From Alphaproteobacteria bacterium (GTDB taxonomy: Bacteria; Pseudomonadota; Alphaproteobacteria; Micavibrionales; Micavibrionaceae): DNA of 64,000 nucleotides. This document shows positions 9,052 to 19,041 of the stretch, one piece after another; positions within the stretch are counted from its first letter, which is position 1; each line of letters begins with the position of its first letter. The notes below the pieces were generated by a model. The model had not been told where the DNA came from, searched no databases, and was given only the letters and a program-made list of their open reading frames with translations. The translations under genes and the position numbers were made by a program. The DNA lies in contig JADLAT010000005.1 in assembly GCA_020848095.1 (NCBI GenBank), positions 1 through 64,000 on the forward strand. Reading direction: 5' to 3'.

Positions 9052-10376
9052 GCTGGTTCGTGCCGAAAGTCAGGGAAGTGGACTTTATGTCCGAGTTGGA
9101 TGCCGCAACGCGGCTGCGCCCGGCTTTGCCCGCGACAGCCATGTTGTTTTCTGTTGTCGCGCTGGTAACGCTGGGGATTGTCTGGGCGGCGGTTTCAAAA
9201 GTGGAAATTTTAACCAGAGCGCAAGGTGTTGTGGTGCCTTCGCGTGATGTGCAGTTTGTGCAGTCTCTAGAGGGCGGGATTATCGAAGAAATTTTTGTTC
9301 AGCCCGGTGATATCGTTGAAAAAGGTCAGGTTTTACTGCGCCTGAGTGATGTGCAGTTTTCATCCGAAGCGCGGGGCACGGAGGCCAGATTTCTTAGTCT
9401 TCAGGCCAAAAGGGCGCGGTTGAAGGCTGAGGCCGCGGGGACGGCGTTTCTTATTCCGCCGGAGATTGTTGAAAAATTACCGCCCGTGGCGGCCAATGAG
9501 GAAGCGCTTTATGAGTCGCGGCAAAAAGAATTACAAAGCGCGTTTTCCATTCTTGATGATCGTATCAGGAAGGCCGGTGCTGATCTGGCCGAGACGAGCG
9601 CACAGATTGCGCGGTTAAGCGAAAGCAGGAAATCTTTGCAAAAGGAATTGGTCATTACACGCGATATGGTGGCCAAGCGGGCCGTGCCTAAGCTGGAGGA
9701 GATGCGCTTAAGCCGGGAAATTGAAGATATTGCAGGGCAAATTAATGCACAGAGCCAGCGCCGCAAGGCTCTGGAAGCCGAGCTTCAGGTTACAAAACGA
9801 GAGCGTGAGGCTCAGATTGATCGTTTTCGCTCTCAAGCTTTAGGGGAGATGAGCGCCGTAGAAACAGAGATTGCCGGGTTGAGAGAGAGCATGACATCTA
9901 TTGGTGATAGGGTGGACAGGCGTGAAGTGCGCGCGCCGGTGGCCGGGATTGTGAATAATATTGCCGTGCGGACGATTGGCGGGGTGATCGAGCCCGCCAT
10001 GCGTTTGGTGGAAATTGTGCCGCTTGATGATGAGCTGAAAATCATTGCCAAGGTTCAGCCGGGCGATATTGCCTTTATTCGTTCCGGGCAGGCAGCAAAA
10101 GTAAAAATCACCGCTTACGACGCACAGATTTATGGCTTTTTGCAAGGCAAATTAACGCGAGTGGGCGCCACAAGCAGCTCGGACCGTGAGGGGCATGCCT
10201 TCTTCGAGATCGAAGTCAGGACGGATAAAAACCATCTTGGCGGTGAAGATGGGAAATTGCCCGTTTCGCCCGGTATGGAGGCACAGGTTGAAGTGGTTGT
10301 CGGTAAACGCACGATTTTAAATTACCTTATGAAGCCTTTGGTCCGCGCCAGGGAGCGCGTTTTGACCGAGCGTTAA
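9048..10376 (+). CDS. HlyD-family periplasmic adaptor of type I secretion
   Basis: This is the membrane-fusion protein linking the ABC exporter to the TolC-like channel. It has 442 residues: a short cytoplasmic N-terminus, one membrane helix (about 27-50, TAMLFSVVALVTLGIVWAAV), a first lipoyl half-motif (about 70-105, GGIIEEIFVQPGDIVEKGQV), a long coiled coil (about 110-290), the second lipoyl half (VRAPVAGIVNNI) and a C-terminal beta domain (LKIIAKVQPGDIAFIRSGQA). The DEFINED order matches LapC/HlyD/PrtE-type adaptors. It overlaps the exporter gene by four bases and is followed 26 bases later by the cyclase gene. Confidence 0.95.
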   Translation: MSWFVPKVREVDFMSELDAATRLRPALPATAMLFSVVALVTLGIVWAAVSKVEILTRAQGVVVPSRDVQFVQSLEGGIIEEIFVQPGDIVEKGQVLLRLSDVQFSSEARGTEARFLSLQAKRARLKAEAAGTAFLIPPEIVEKLPPVAANEEALYESRQKELQSAFSILDDRIRKAGADLAETSAQIARLSESRKSLQKELVITRDMVAKRAVPKLEEMRLSREIEDIAGQINAQSQRRKALEAELQVTKREREAQIDRFRSQALGEMSAVETEIAGLRESMTSIGDRVDRREVRAPVAGIVNNIAVRTIGGVIEPAMRLVEIVPLDDELKIIAKVQPGDIAFIRSGQAAKVKITAYDAQIYGFLQGKLTRVGATSSSDREGHAFFEIEVRTDKNHLGGEDGKLPVSPGMEAQVEVVVGKRTILNYLMKPLVRARERVLTER

Positions 10377-10402
10377 TTGTTGTATGAGACATTGGTTGGT
10401 TT

Positions 10403-12640
10403 ATGATCCGTTTTATTATTCATCCCCTGGCCAGAATTGCTGTGCTCTCCGCACTTTTTTTCTGTATGGCTTTTGCCGTTACAGAAGGGTCTTACATTAA
10501 GCAGCGGATCAGTAATATCGTTTTTGAAACCTATATTCGGCTTAATCCGCGCCCGGCGCTGGATGTTGTTCGTTTTGTTGATATCGATGATTATTCGCTC
10601 TCTCAGGTCGGGCAATGGCCATGGCCTCGGCGAGTTTTGGCGGAAATTATGGACAATATCGCCGCCAGCGGAGCAAAAGTCATCATTTTTGATGGTGTGC
10701 TGGCGGAGCCGGACCGGACTTCGCCTGAAAATATTATACCGTTATTAGCACAAGACAGCCCGGCGCGGGCGGCTCTGGCTGAGCAGCCCAGTCATGATGC
10801 CGTCTTGGGGGAGGCCATTGGCCGGGCTGGAAATTTTGTAGCCGGTTTTTCCTATGGTTCTAATTCTGCGCCGCCAATGATCAAGCAGGGCATTTTGATC
10901 AAGAAAGAGGTCAAAGATTTTTTTCTTAAGCAACAAAAGGCGGGTGATGTTTATTTTCAGACAACCGCACAGTTTTTACCTCAGCTTCAGAAAAAATCAG
11001 CTGGAAATGGGAGCTTTATGGCCTCTGCCGAGGCGGATTCGGTTATCCGCCGGACAGGGATGATTTTCCATGATGGCCGAGAGATTTATCCGTCTTTGGT
11101 TCTTGAGGGGGTCCGTATTTTTGAAGGCGGTGGCAAGAGTTTTATCAAGATTTCGGAGAATGTGAATTATAACAATTTAAAAATTGATGAGCCGTTTTTT
11201 GCTGAAATCGGGCAATACCGTGTGCCGATTGATTATCAGGGTAAGCTTTGGGTGTATTACCGGGCTTTTGAACGCGACCGGGAAGTGATTCCGATCTATC
11301 GGTTTTTAGAAGATTCGATCAAAAAACAGGGATTACCAGATCTAACCGGTAAGGCGATTTTTGTGGCCTCCAGCGCCGAAGGCCTTATGGATTTGCGGGC
11401 GACGCCTATGGGGATGCAGCCCGGTGTCCATATTCATATGAATGCGTTTGAACAGATTTTGCAGAATAATTTTCTTACGCGTCCTTATGCCGCTAATGTG
11501 TTGGAACTTGGTTTTGCGGTTTTAGTATGTTTTGCGCTTATTATGCTTTCGTTTTTTATGGGACCATTCTGGCTGGCGTTGGTTACGGCCATTTCCACAA
11601 CCGGGATGTTTTGGGGGTCGTGGTATCTGTTTGTCAGTCAAGGCGGGTTATTGGACCCTGTAACGCCCTCAATTTTGATGGTTTTGATGTTTTTATTTAC
11701 CACGCTTTTGAGTTTTCTTAAGGCAGAGCACGAACGACGCCAGATTCGCAGTGCGTTTGGTTTTTATATATCACCTGATTTAATGAAGGAGCTGACGCGT
11801 TATCCGGATAAGCTCAAGCTCGGGGGCGAGACACGAGAACTGAGCGTTATGTTCACGGATATCCGGGGCTTTACATCGATTTGCGAAGGACTTTCTCCGG
11901 AAGAGATTATTCAGATGATGAATGATTTCCTGACGCCGGTTTCCGATCTGGTTATGCAGCATCGCGGCACGATTGATAAATATATGGGCGATGCGATGAT
12001 GGCCTTTTGGAACGCGCCTTTAGATGATGCCGATCATGCTCGTCATGCGTGTGCGTCGGCGCTGGCGATGCGCTCGGCCCTGATTCCGGTCAATGAAACG
12101 CTTCGCGCACGCGCGGAGGGGCAGGGCCGCGCTCCTGTAAATCTTCAGGCCGGTATTGGCATTAATACCGGCTTTTGCTCGGTGGGTAATATGGGGTCGC
12201 GCCAGCGTTTTGCTTATTCTGCGTTGGGCGATGCTGTTAATTTGGCCGCCCGGCTTGAAAGTCAGACCAAGGTTTATGGCGTTGATATTTTGATGGGGGA
12301 GGAGACGGCGTTGAGTGTGCCTGAATTTGCGATGCTGGAGATGGATATGCTCAAGGTTAAGGGGAAAGACAAGCCTGTGCGCGTTTTTGCTTTGCTGGGC
12401 GGGGCGGATGTGGCGCAGTCACAGGCTTATAGTGTCTTGAAAGAGCAGCATACGGCCATGATTGAGGCGTATCGAAACGGTTCGTTTTCAAAGGCGCTTG
12501 CGCTCCTTAAAATCTGTCAGTCGCAGAGCTTGTTTGATCTGGATATAGTTTATGCACTTTATATGGAGCGATGCGTCCGTCTGTTGGACTGTCCGCCGGA
12601 GGGGGCGTGGGATGGTGTTTTTGTGGCCCAGACAAAATAA
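10403..12640 (+). CDS. CHASE2-domain class III adenylate/guanylate cyclase
   Basis: This is a membrane-bound nucleotide cyclase of 745 residues that should make cAMP (or cGMP) in response to a periplasmic signal. A first membrane helix is at about 11-31. The CHASE2 sensor domain follows (about 35-355, with the typical VVRFVDIDDYSLSQVGQWPWPR opening shortened here to its key part DIDDYSL...GQWPWPR). Three helices come next (about 365-440). The cyclase domain (about 475-655) has metal-binding aspartates in FTDIRGF and KYMGDAMMAF, a candidate purine-selecting Lys in DKYMGD, and the GDAVNLAARLE segment, so it looks active. It lies 26 bases after the HlyD-like gene and is probably in the secretion operon. 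Adenylate rather than guanylate activity is likely but not proven by the sequence. Confidence 0.92.
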   Translation: MIRFIIHPLARIAVLSALFFCMAFAVTEGSYIKQRISNIVFETYIRLNPRPALDVVRFVDIDDYSLSQVGQWPWPRRVLAEIMDNIAASGAKVIIFDGVLAEPDRTSPENIIPLLAQDSPARAALAEQPSHDAVLGEAIGRAGNFVAGFSYGSNSAPPMIKQGILIKKEVKDFFLKQQKAGDVYFQTTAQFLPQLQKKSAGNGSFMASAEADSVIRRTGMIFHDGREIYPSLVLEGVRIFEGGGKSFIKISENVNYNNLKIDEPFFAEIGQYRVPIDYQGKLWVYYRAFERDREVIPIYRFLEDSIKKQGLPDLTGKAIFVASSAEGLMDLRATPMGMQPGVHIHMNAFEQILQNNFLTRPYAANVLELGFAVLVCFALIMLSFFMGPFWLALVTAISTTGMFWGSWYLFVSQGGLLDPVTPSILMVLMFLFTTLLSFLKAEHERRQIRSAFGFYISPDLMKELTRYPDKLKLGGETRELSVMFTDIRGFTSICEGLSPEEIIQMMNDFLTPVSDLVMQHRGTIDKYMGDAMMAFWNAPLDDADHARHACASALAMRSALIPVNETLRARAEGQGRAPVNLQAGIGINTGFCSVGNMGSRQRFAYSALGDAVNLAARLESQTKVYGVDILMGEETALSVPEFAMLEMDMLKVKGKDKPVRVFALLGGADVAQSQAYSVLKEQHTAMIEAYRNGSFSKALALLKICQSQSLFDLDIVYALYMERCVRLLDCPPEGAWDGVFVAQTK

Positions 12641-12679
12641 AACTTAAAAAACGAACCGTTTCGTATTTGTTCTGTTGCT

Positions 12680-13903
12680 TTAATTTCCGTCCCTTAGAAA
12701 AGCAATAATATCGTTTTCGGGCAATGGTTTGGAGAAATAGTACCCCTGCATCATGTCGCAGCCTAGATCTTTGAGTATTGCGGCTTCTTCTGCGGTTTCT
12801 ACACCCTCGGCAATGGTGCTCATTTTCAGATTTTTGCCTAGGGCAATAATCGATTTTACCAGTTCGAGCGCGTTAGGGTCGCCATTCATGCTCATGACAA
12901 AGCTACGGTCGATTTTGATGGTATCCACTGGGAAATAATGGAGGTAGCTGAGTGATGAATATCCGGTTCCAAAATCATCTATGGAGACGCTCATGCCCGC
13001 CTTGCGGCAGGAATTCAAGATGTCACGCGCCGTTTCCGGCTGGCCGATCAGCAGGCGCTCTGTGATTTCAAGATGGACGCATTGGGCCTGTATATCGGTT
13101 TGGCTGAGGGCTTCGTAAAGAGTATCTGTAAAGCCGTCACTGGCGAAATCGTGGCTGGAAAAATTAATGCTCATGAATAGCGGAGTGTCGCCATTGCCGT
13201 AGGGTTGTATATTTTTTAAAGCCTTGAGGGATTCTTTAAGGGCCCATTGAGAGGCTTTTACGATCAGTCCTGTATCTTCGAGAATGGGTATGAAAACAGC
13301 CGGGGAAATAAAGCCGCGTGCAGGGTGATGCCAGCGCATTAAGGCTTCTACGCCGACTGTTTTGCTATTTTTGAGGTGAATGATGGGTTGGTAATGAAGT
13401 GTGACTTCATTGTTTTTGAGTGCTGTTTCGAAGTCGCTGGCGATTCGGATCGCTTCGATGGCGCTAACATCGGCGGTGAAGCTTTTTTCCAGATCTTCCG
13501 CTTTTTGAGGCGGTGGCGCGTTCTGCAAAGTATGGGCTTTGGGCAGGTCTGCACGCGCTAGAATATCGCGGTAGCGCGTTAGAATAACCTGCATCGCCAG
13601 CTTTAGGACCGGATCGGCATTTTGCAGTCTGCGGGCGAAGTCCTCGCGGGTGATTTCCAGCAGTTTGCACTCTTCCAGCGCGCGGATTGTTGCGGTGCGC
13701 GGGGCATGATCCAAAATGGCCATTTCCCCAATGATTGCTCCGGGGCCGCGCGTGCCAACGTGATGCGTTTGATTATTATTGCCGTCAATTTCAAGAAAAA
13801 TCTCGACGCGGCCCTCTTCTATAATGTAGGCGCAGTGACCATTATCGCCTTGTTTTATAATAATATCGCCGGCTTTGAAAGATTTAGAGGCTTGAGAGCT
13901 CAC
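12680..13903 (-). CDS. Cyclic-nucleotide-binding domain fused to an EAL c-di-GMP phosphodiesterase
   Basis: This is a 407-residue soluble protein. Residues about 10-115 are a CRP/PKA-type cyclic-nucleotide-binding domain with an intact phosphate-binding cassette (GEMAILDHAPRTATIRA, 59-75). A Pro-rich linker follows (about 128-135). Residues about 155-405 are an EAL domain with all catalytic motifs: EALMRW (186-191), the metal-site Asn in SINFSS (245-250), LEITE (278-282), DDFGTG (309-314), KID (330-332), AEGVET (365-370) and QGYYFSKP (386-393). It should therefore hydrolyse c-di-GMP, with activity set by cAMP or cGMP. It faces the cyclase gene tail to tail with a gap of only 39 bases. Regulation of the EAL part by the bound nucleotide is inference from fusion. 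Confidence 0.93.
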   Translation of the reverse strand: MSSQASKSFKAGDIIIKQGDNGHCAYIIEEGRVEIFLEIDGNNNQTHHVGTRGPGAIIGEMAILDHAPRTATIRALEECKLLEITREDFARRLQNADPVLKLAMQVILTRYRDILARADLPKAHTLQNAPPPQKAEDLEKSFTADVSAIEAIRIASDFETALKNNEVTLHYQPIIHLKNSKTVGVEALMRWHHPARGFISPAVFIPILEDTGLIVKASQWALKESLKALKNIQPYGNGDTPLFMSINFSSHDFASDGFTDTLYEALSQTDIQAQCVHLEITERLLIGQPETARDILNSCRKAGMSVSIDDFGTGYSSLSYLHYFPVDTIKIDRSFVMSMNGDPNALELVKSIIALGKNLKMSTIAEGVETAEEAAILKDLGCDMMQGYYFSKPLPENDIIAFLRDGN

Positions 13904-14036
13904 GAAAAGAATCCTTGATTGCAGTATATTGGGTGGTGGGGCTGTATTTTCAAAAGGCGAGCTCTGTAGCCAGGCTCGGCGTTGAGTATAGCATTGCCGC
14001 GTGCTTCCGGCAAAGCGGAAAGCTGTAAAGAACTGC

Positions 14037-14065
14037 TTGACAAGCCTGGTTCAGTGTCGTTATTG
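14037..14065 (+). promoter_or_regulatory. Candidate sigma-70-type promoter for rpmJ
   Basis: A perfect -35 TTGACA (14037-14042), a 17-base spacer and a -10-like TTATTG (14060-14065) lie 36 bases upstream of the rpmJ ATG. The -10 is weak (only partial match to TATAAT). Confidence 0.5.
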
Positions 14066-14101
14066 TCCGGAACGATTTTGAAAAGTACAGGATACAGGGC
14101 T

Positions 14102-14227
14102 ATGAAAGTTGTAAATTCACTTAAGACGCTTAAGAGCAGAGACCGCAATAACCGTGTTATTCGGCGCAAGGGGCGCGTTTATGTTATAAACAAGACCAAG
14201 CCACGTATGAAAGCGCGTCAGGGCTAG
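14102..14227 (+). CDS. rpmJ: 50S ribosomal protein L36 (zinc-free form)
   Basis: This encodes the 41-residue large-subunit protein L36. The sequence begins [20 protein letters not shown] and ends [11 protein letters not shown], typical of the C-minus form that lacks the zinc-binding Cys-x2-Cys-x12-Cys-x4-His set and is normal in many Alphaproteobacteria. Longer upstream starts in the same frame (from 13982) do not resemble L36, so ATG 14102 is chosen. It is a monocistronic gene with its own promoter candidate 36 bases upstream and a terminator 35 bases downstream. Confidence 0.95.
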   Translation: MKVVNSLKTLKSRDRNNRVIRRKGRVYVINKTKPRMKARQG

Positions 14228-14262
14228 GCTCGCGCGACCGGATTTTAAAATGTTTTACGATG

Positions 14263-14289
14263 GGGCTCTTTGAGGAGCCCTATTTTTTT
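14263..14289 (+). terminator. Rho-independent terminator after rpmJ
   Basis: GGGCTC (14263-14268) pairs with GAGCCC (14275-14280) across a six-base loop, followed by a run TATTTTTTT. It separates rpmJ from the mreB operon. Confidence 0.8.
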
Positions 14290-14392
14290 GCAAAATTGAT
14301 TTTTCCGTGTGATTGTGGCGAAACTGTTGGTGCATTCAGGAATTTTGTCTGCTATAAACCTTAACTTCAGAAGTGAAACGCCTTTAGGGTAA

Positions 14393-15442
<1,050 letters not shown>

Positions 15443-15614
15443 CTAAAAGCTCTGTTCGCGTTTTGTACGTGGCCTGTTTATCTATTTGTATTCTTCTTTG
15501 TTTTTAAACGTATTTTGCGCTAAAATTACGGTAGGGATGGTTGCATTTTTGTGTGGCATCGTTACGATTGAAAAATCAGGATTTTGTGCAATCGCGTTTT
15601 TCGGAGAATATCCA

Positions 15615-16511
15615 TTGAAACATCGCGCCAGGGGAATAGGTGAAGGATTTGCCTCCGGGAGTTTGTCCCGTATTCTTTCTCTTCCGCTTCCCGGCATAGG
15701 CGGCGCGTCCGGGCTTCTCGTTTTTCTGGCCTTTTGCATTTTAATGCTTTCTTCTCTCAATCCCGGCAGCGTTGAGGGTTTGCGTACGAGTATAACGGAC
15801 GCGCTTGCGCCTGCGTTGAATGTTGTGGCTGCTCCTTTACAAAAAACAGCGTTGTTTGTGCGTAATGTTTCTGGATTAGCGGAAATGCAGTCGGAGAATG
15901 CCCGGCTGCTGGAGGAAAATGCAAAGCTGCGTGAATGGTATCAAACAGCGATGTTGCTGGAGGCGGAGAATAAGTCACTTCATGAATTATTGAATGTGAA
16001 GGTTGAGCAAAGAAGCAGCGCTATAACCGCGCGTATTCTCTCCGACAGCAGCAGCACATTCGCCCGGAGTCTTCTGGTTTCAGCCGGAACGCAAGACGGA
16101 ATACGCAAGGGGCAGGCTGTTATCTCTGGAGATGGTCTGGTTGGCCGCGTGGTTGAGGCCGGGGAGCGTGTGTCGCGTGTGCTGTTGATCAGCGATATGA
16201 ACTCTCGTGTACCGGTTTTGATTGAAAATAGCCGCCAGCATGCCATTTTTGCCGGAAATAACGGGCAAGAAGGGTTGTTGGTATACCTGCCTGCGGATCG
16301 TGAGGTTGATGTTGGCGCGCGTATTGTTACCTCCGGGCAGGGCGGCATTTTTCCGGCCGGATTGCCGGTGGGGGTGGTGAGTAAGGTGGATGGCAAGCGT
16401 ATTGAAGTGCAGCCTTTTGCCGATTTCTCCCGCATGATTTATGTGCGGGTTCTTGATCGTCCGGATGACCCCAATCTTCATGAGGGCTCTATGGCTCGGA
16501 ACCCTACATAA
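15615..16511 (+). CDS. mreC: Rod shape-determining protein MreC
   Basis: This is the periplasmic scaffold protein of the elongasome. I choose a TTG start at 15615: GGAGA lies seven bases upstream, and the product then begins MKHRARGIGEG, with one membrane helix (about 30-47, GLLVFLAFCILMLSSLNPG). The open frame extends 43 codons further up, but that part looks like a spurious extension. A coiled coil (about 70-125, EMQSENARLLEENAKLREW) precedes the paired beta domains with the MreC motif ISGDGLVGRVVEAG. The product is 298 residues. The gene follows mreB by about 170 bases. Confidence 0.93.
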   Translation: MKHRARGIGEGFASGSLSRILSLPLPGIGGASGLLVFLAFCILMLSSLNPGSVEGLRTSITDALAPALNVVAAPLQKTALFVRNVSGLAEMQSENARLLEENAKLREWYQTAMLLEAENKSLHELLNVKVEQRSSAITARILSDSSSTFARSLLVSAGTQDGIRKGQAVISGDGLVGRVVEAGERVSRVLLISDMNSRVPVLIENSRQHAIFAGNNGQEGLLVYLPADREVDVGARIVTSGQGGIFPAGLPVGVVSKVDGKRIEVQPFADFSRMIYVRVLDRPDDPNLHEGSMARNPT

Positions 16512-16540
16512 CAGGCGCATTGCCGGAATTCGGATAGAAA

Positions 16541-17062
16541 ATGCGACCTTATCTTACGTGGATGGATCGGTTTGAATTTGTATGGCGTGCGGCGATGCCC
16601 TACGGGTTGATGACTTTGCTGTTTATTCTGAATGTGATTTCAGTTCCTTATCCTCTTTCAATTTTATTCAAGGCGCCGTTTTTTTTAATGGCGGTGTATT
16701 ACTGGTCGATTTATCGGCCTGCTTTGGTTCCGCCCTGGATGGTTTTTCTGAGCGGTTTGCTTTTGGATTTGTTGAGTGGTTTGCCGCTTGGGCTTAACGC
16801 GCTGTTATTTGTGCTTTGCCGCTGGGCGGCGGTGGATCAGCGTCGTTATCTAACGAGTCAGAATTTCTTTATTGTCTGGATTGGCTTTGCATTTTTGAAC
16901 GTGGCCTATGTTCTTGCGCAATGGTTTGTTTTTCTTTTGGTCTATCGGCATTTCTATCCATTTTCAGAAATAGGGTTTAGCCTGGCGCTCGGTACGGCGC
17001 TATTCCCAGCCATTTATATTTTTATGCATTTATCGCATAAGCTGTTACAGCCCGTCTCTTAA
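16541..17062 (+). CDS. mreD: Rod shape-determining protein MreD
   Basis: This is a 173-residue polytopic inner-membrane protein with five predicted helices and little soluble sequence. The motif GLLLDLLSGLPLGLNAL (about 68-84) is the typical MreD signature (DxxxGxPLGxxA). Family identification relies on this motif, the hydrophobicity and the position between mreC (29 bases away) and mrdA. Confidence 0.93.
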   Translation: MRPYLTWMDRFEFVWRAAMPYGLMTLLFILNVISVPYPLSILFKAPFFLMAVYYWSIYRPALVPPWMVFLSGLLLDLLSGLPLGLNALLFVLCRWAAVDQRRYLTSQNFFIVWIGFAFLNVAYVLAQWFVFLLVYRHFYPFSEIGFSLALGTALFPAIYIFMHLSHKLLQPVS

Positions 17063-17151
17063 GGAGCTTTTAGAGAGGGTGTTGGCGGATCAGTGCCGAT
17101 AGGTGAAAAATGCGCTCGCAAAATCTGTGTGCCCTGCTGTAGTGTCTTTAC

Positions 17152-19041
17152 ATGAATAAAGAAAAAGATCATGTCAAGGTTTTTACCCGCCGCGCATTTG
17201 TTGTGGTTGGTGCTCAAGGGGCTTTACTGGGAGTCTTAGGCGCGCGTCTGGCATGGCTCCAGATCTCTGAAGGACCCCGTTACAGGACATTATCGGATAA
17301 AAACAGGATTAATATAAAAATTCAAGCGCCGGCGCGGGGGCATATTGTGGACCGTTTTGGTGCGCCACTGGCGGTGAATAACCCCAATTTCAGAGCGTTG
17401 ATTATTCCAGAACAGGCACAAAGCGTTGAGCAATCCCTGCGAGCGCTACAAAAAATTATTGATTTTTCAGAGAAGGAACTGCAAGACGTTTTGAAGCAGG
17501 CGAAGAAAAGCGCGAAGTTCATACCTGTGGAGGTTATGGATGATTTGAGTTGGGATGATGTAACGAAAATAGAAGTTAATCTGCCGGATCTGCCGGGTTT
17601 AAGCACGCAGGTTGGGGAGCGGCGCAGCTATCCGTTTGGCGAAGCGACGGCGCATCTCGTGGGGTATGTGGGGGCGGTAAGCAAAAGTGAGATAGGGGAA
17701 GATCCTTTATTGCGTCAACCGGGTTTTCAGATTGGGAAATCGGGGCTGGAGAAGCGCTTTGATAGTGTTCTGCGCGGAGAAAGCGGCACATCTGAAGTGG
17801 AGGTGAATGTTGTGGGGCGTGAGGTGCGGGAGCTGAAAAATCAGCCCAGTAATCAAGGCGGGCGCATTACCTTGACAATTGATGGTGAACTTCAGCGCTT
17901 TGCCCAGAACCGGTTGTCGCAGGAGCGTAGCGCCTCGGCTATTGTAATGGATGCCATAACGGGGGCCGTTTATGCGCTTTCCTCCGTACCGGCATTTGAC
18001 CCCAACGCATTTAATGGCGGAATTGCACTTTCCTTGTGGGAGGAGCTTTTGGCTAATCCGGCACACCCCTTGACCAATAAGGCTGTTGCCGGGCTTTATC
18101 CACCAGCCTCCACATTCAAGATGATTACCGCAATGGCGGGTATGAAGGCCGGTCTAGTTGACCCAAGCCGGACTGTGTATTGCAAGGGTTATTATGAGTT
18201 TGGTAACGGGCGTTTTCATTGCTGGAAAAAAGGCGGGCATGGCTATGTCGATGTCCGGCACGCTATTTTATATTCCTGCGATACGTTTTTTTATGATCTT
18301 GCGACCAAAGTCGGCATTGAGCGCATTGCAGAGATGGCCAGAGCTTTTGGTCTTGGCAGTAAGCTTGGTTTTGAACTGGATGAGGAGCGATCCGGCCTGG
18401 TGCCGGACCCCAAATGGAAAAAAGGCAAAACGGGAAAGAGCTGGATGCCCGGTGAGACGATCATTGTCAGCATCGGTCAAGGGTATTTGCAGGTAACGCC
18501 CTTGCAGCTTGCGGTTATGACGGCGCGTCTGGTTAATGGCGGGCGTGCGGTCAAACCCTGGGTCACAGCCGGTGGGCTGGCCGATAACAGGATGCCGGAG
18601 ACGGGCTGGCCGCTGATGGATATTGATCCCGCTCATCTTGCAATTGTGAAAGAGGGCATGGATATGGTTGTGAATGAGCCGGGGGGGACGGCTTATGGAT
18701 CCAGAATTAAAGAGCCGGAACTGGCAATGGGTGGAAAAACCGGCACAGCACAGGTGCAAAGAATCACGATGGCCCAGCGTGCGGCCAATGTCAAAAATGA
18801 GGATTTGTCGTGGGAGCAGCGCCATCATGCGCTGTTTGTGGGGTATGCTCCGATTTATAATCCTCGCTATGTTTGTGCGGTGGTTGTTGATCATGGTATT
18901 GGAGGGTCGCGTACAGCTGCGCCGATTGCCCGTGATCTGTTGACGGAGGTGCAAAGACGAAACCCGGCGGAATCAATCATTCATTTTGAAGACCAAGGGG
19001 CAGGAAACGGCGCGGCTGCTCCGGGGTCGGGGGCTATTTGA
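17152..19041 (+). CDS. mrdA: Penicillin-binding protein 2 (elongasome transpeptidase)
   Basis: This is the class B transpeptidase that cross-links peptidoglycan during side-wall growth; 629 residues. It has a short cytoplasmic N-terminus and one membrane anchor (about 14-34), a dimerisation (pedestal) domain from about 55, and the transpeptidase domain from about 255. The active-site motif is STFK with Ser320 and Lys323; the second motif is SCD (in LYSCDTFFYDLA), and the third KTGT (in GGKTGTAQV). SCD in place of SxN is the usual PBP2 form. The last residues are Gly/Ala-rich. The stop overlaps the rodA start (TGATG). Confidence 0.97.
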   Translation: MNKEKDHVKVFTRRAFVVVGAQGALLGVLGARLAWLQISEGPRYRTLSDKNRINIKIQAPARGHIVDRFGAPLAVNNPNFRALIIPEQAQSVEQSLRALQKIIDFSEKELQDVLKQAKKSAKFIPVEVMDDLSWDDVTKIEVNLPDLPGLSTQVGERRSYPFGEATAHLVGYVGAVSKSEIGEDPLLRQPGFQIGKSGLEKRFDSVLRGESGTSEVEVNVVGREVRELKNQPSNQGGRITLTIDGELQRFAQNRLSQERSASAIVMDAITGAVYALSSVPAFDPNAFNGGIALSLWEELLANPAHPLTNKAVAGLYPPASTFKMITAMAGMKAGLVDPSRTVYCKGYYEFGNGRFHCWKKGGHGYVDVRHAILYSCDTFFYDLATKVGIERIAEMARAFGLGSKLGFELDEERSGLVPDPKWKKGKTGKSWMPGETIIVSIGQGYLQVTPLQLAVMTARLVNGGRAVKPWVTAGGLADNRMPETGWPLMDIDPAHLAIVKEGMDMVVNEPGGTAYGSRIKEPELAMGGKTGTAQVQRITMAQRAANVKNEDLSWEQRHHALFVGYAPIYNPRYVCAVVVDHGIGGSRTAAPIARDLLTEVQRRNPAESIIHFEDQGAGNGAAAPGSGAI

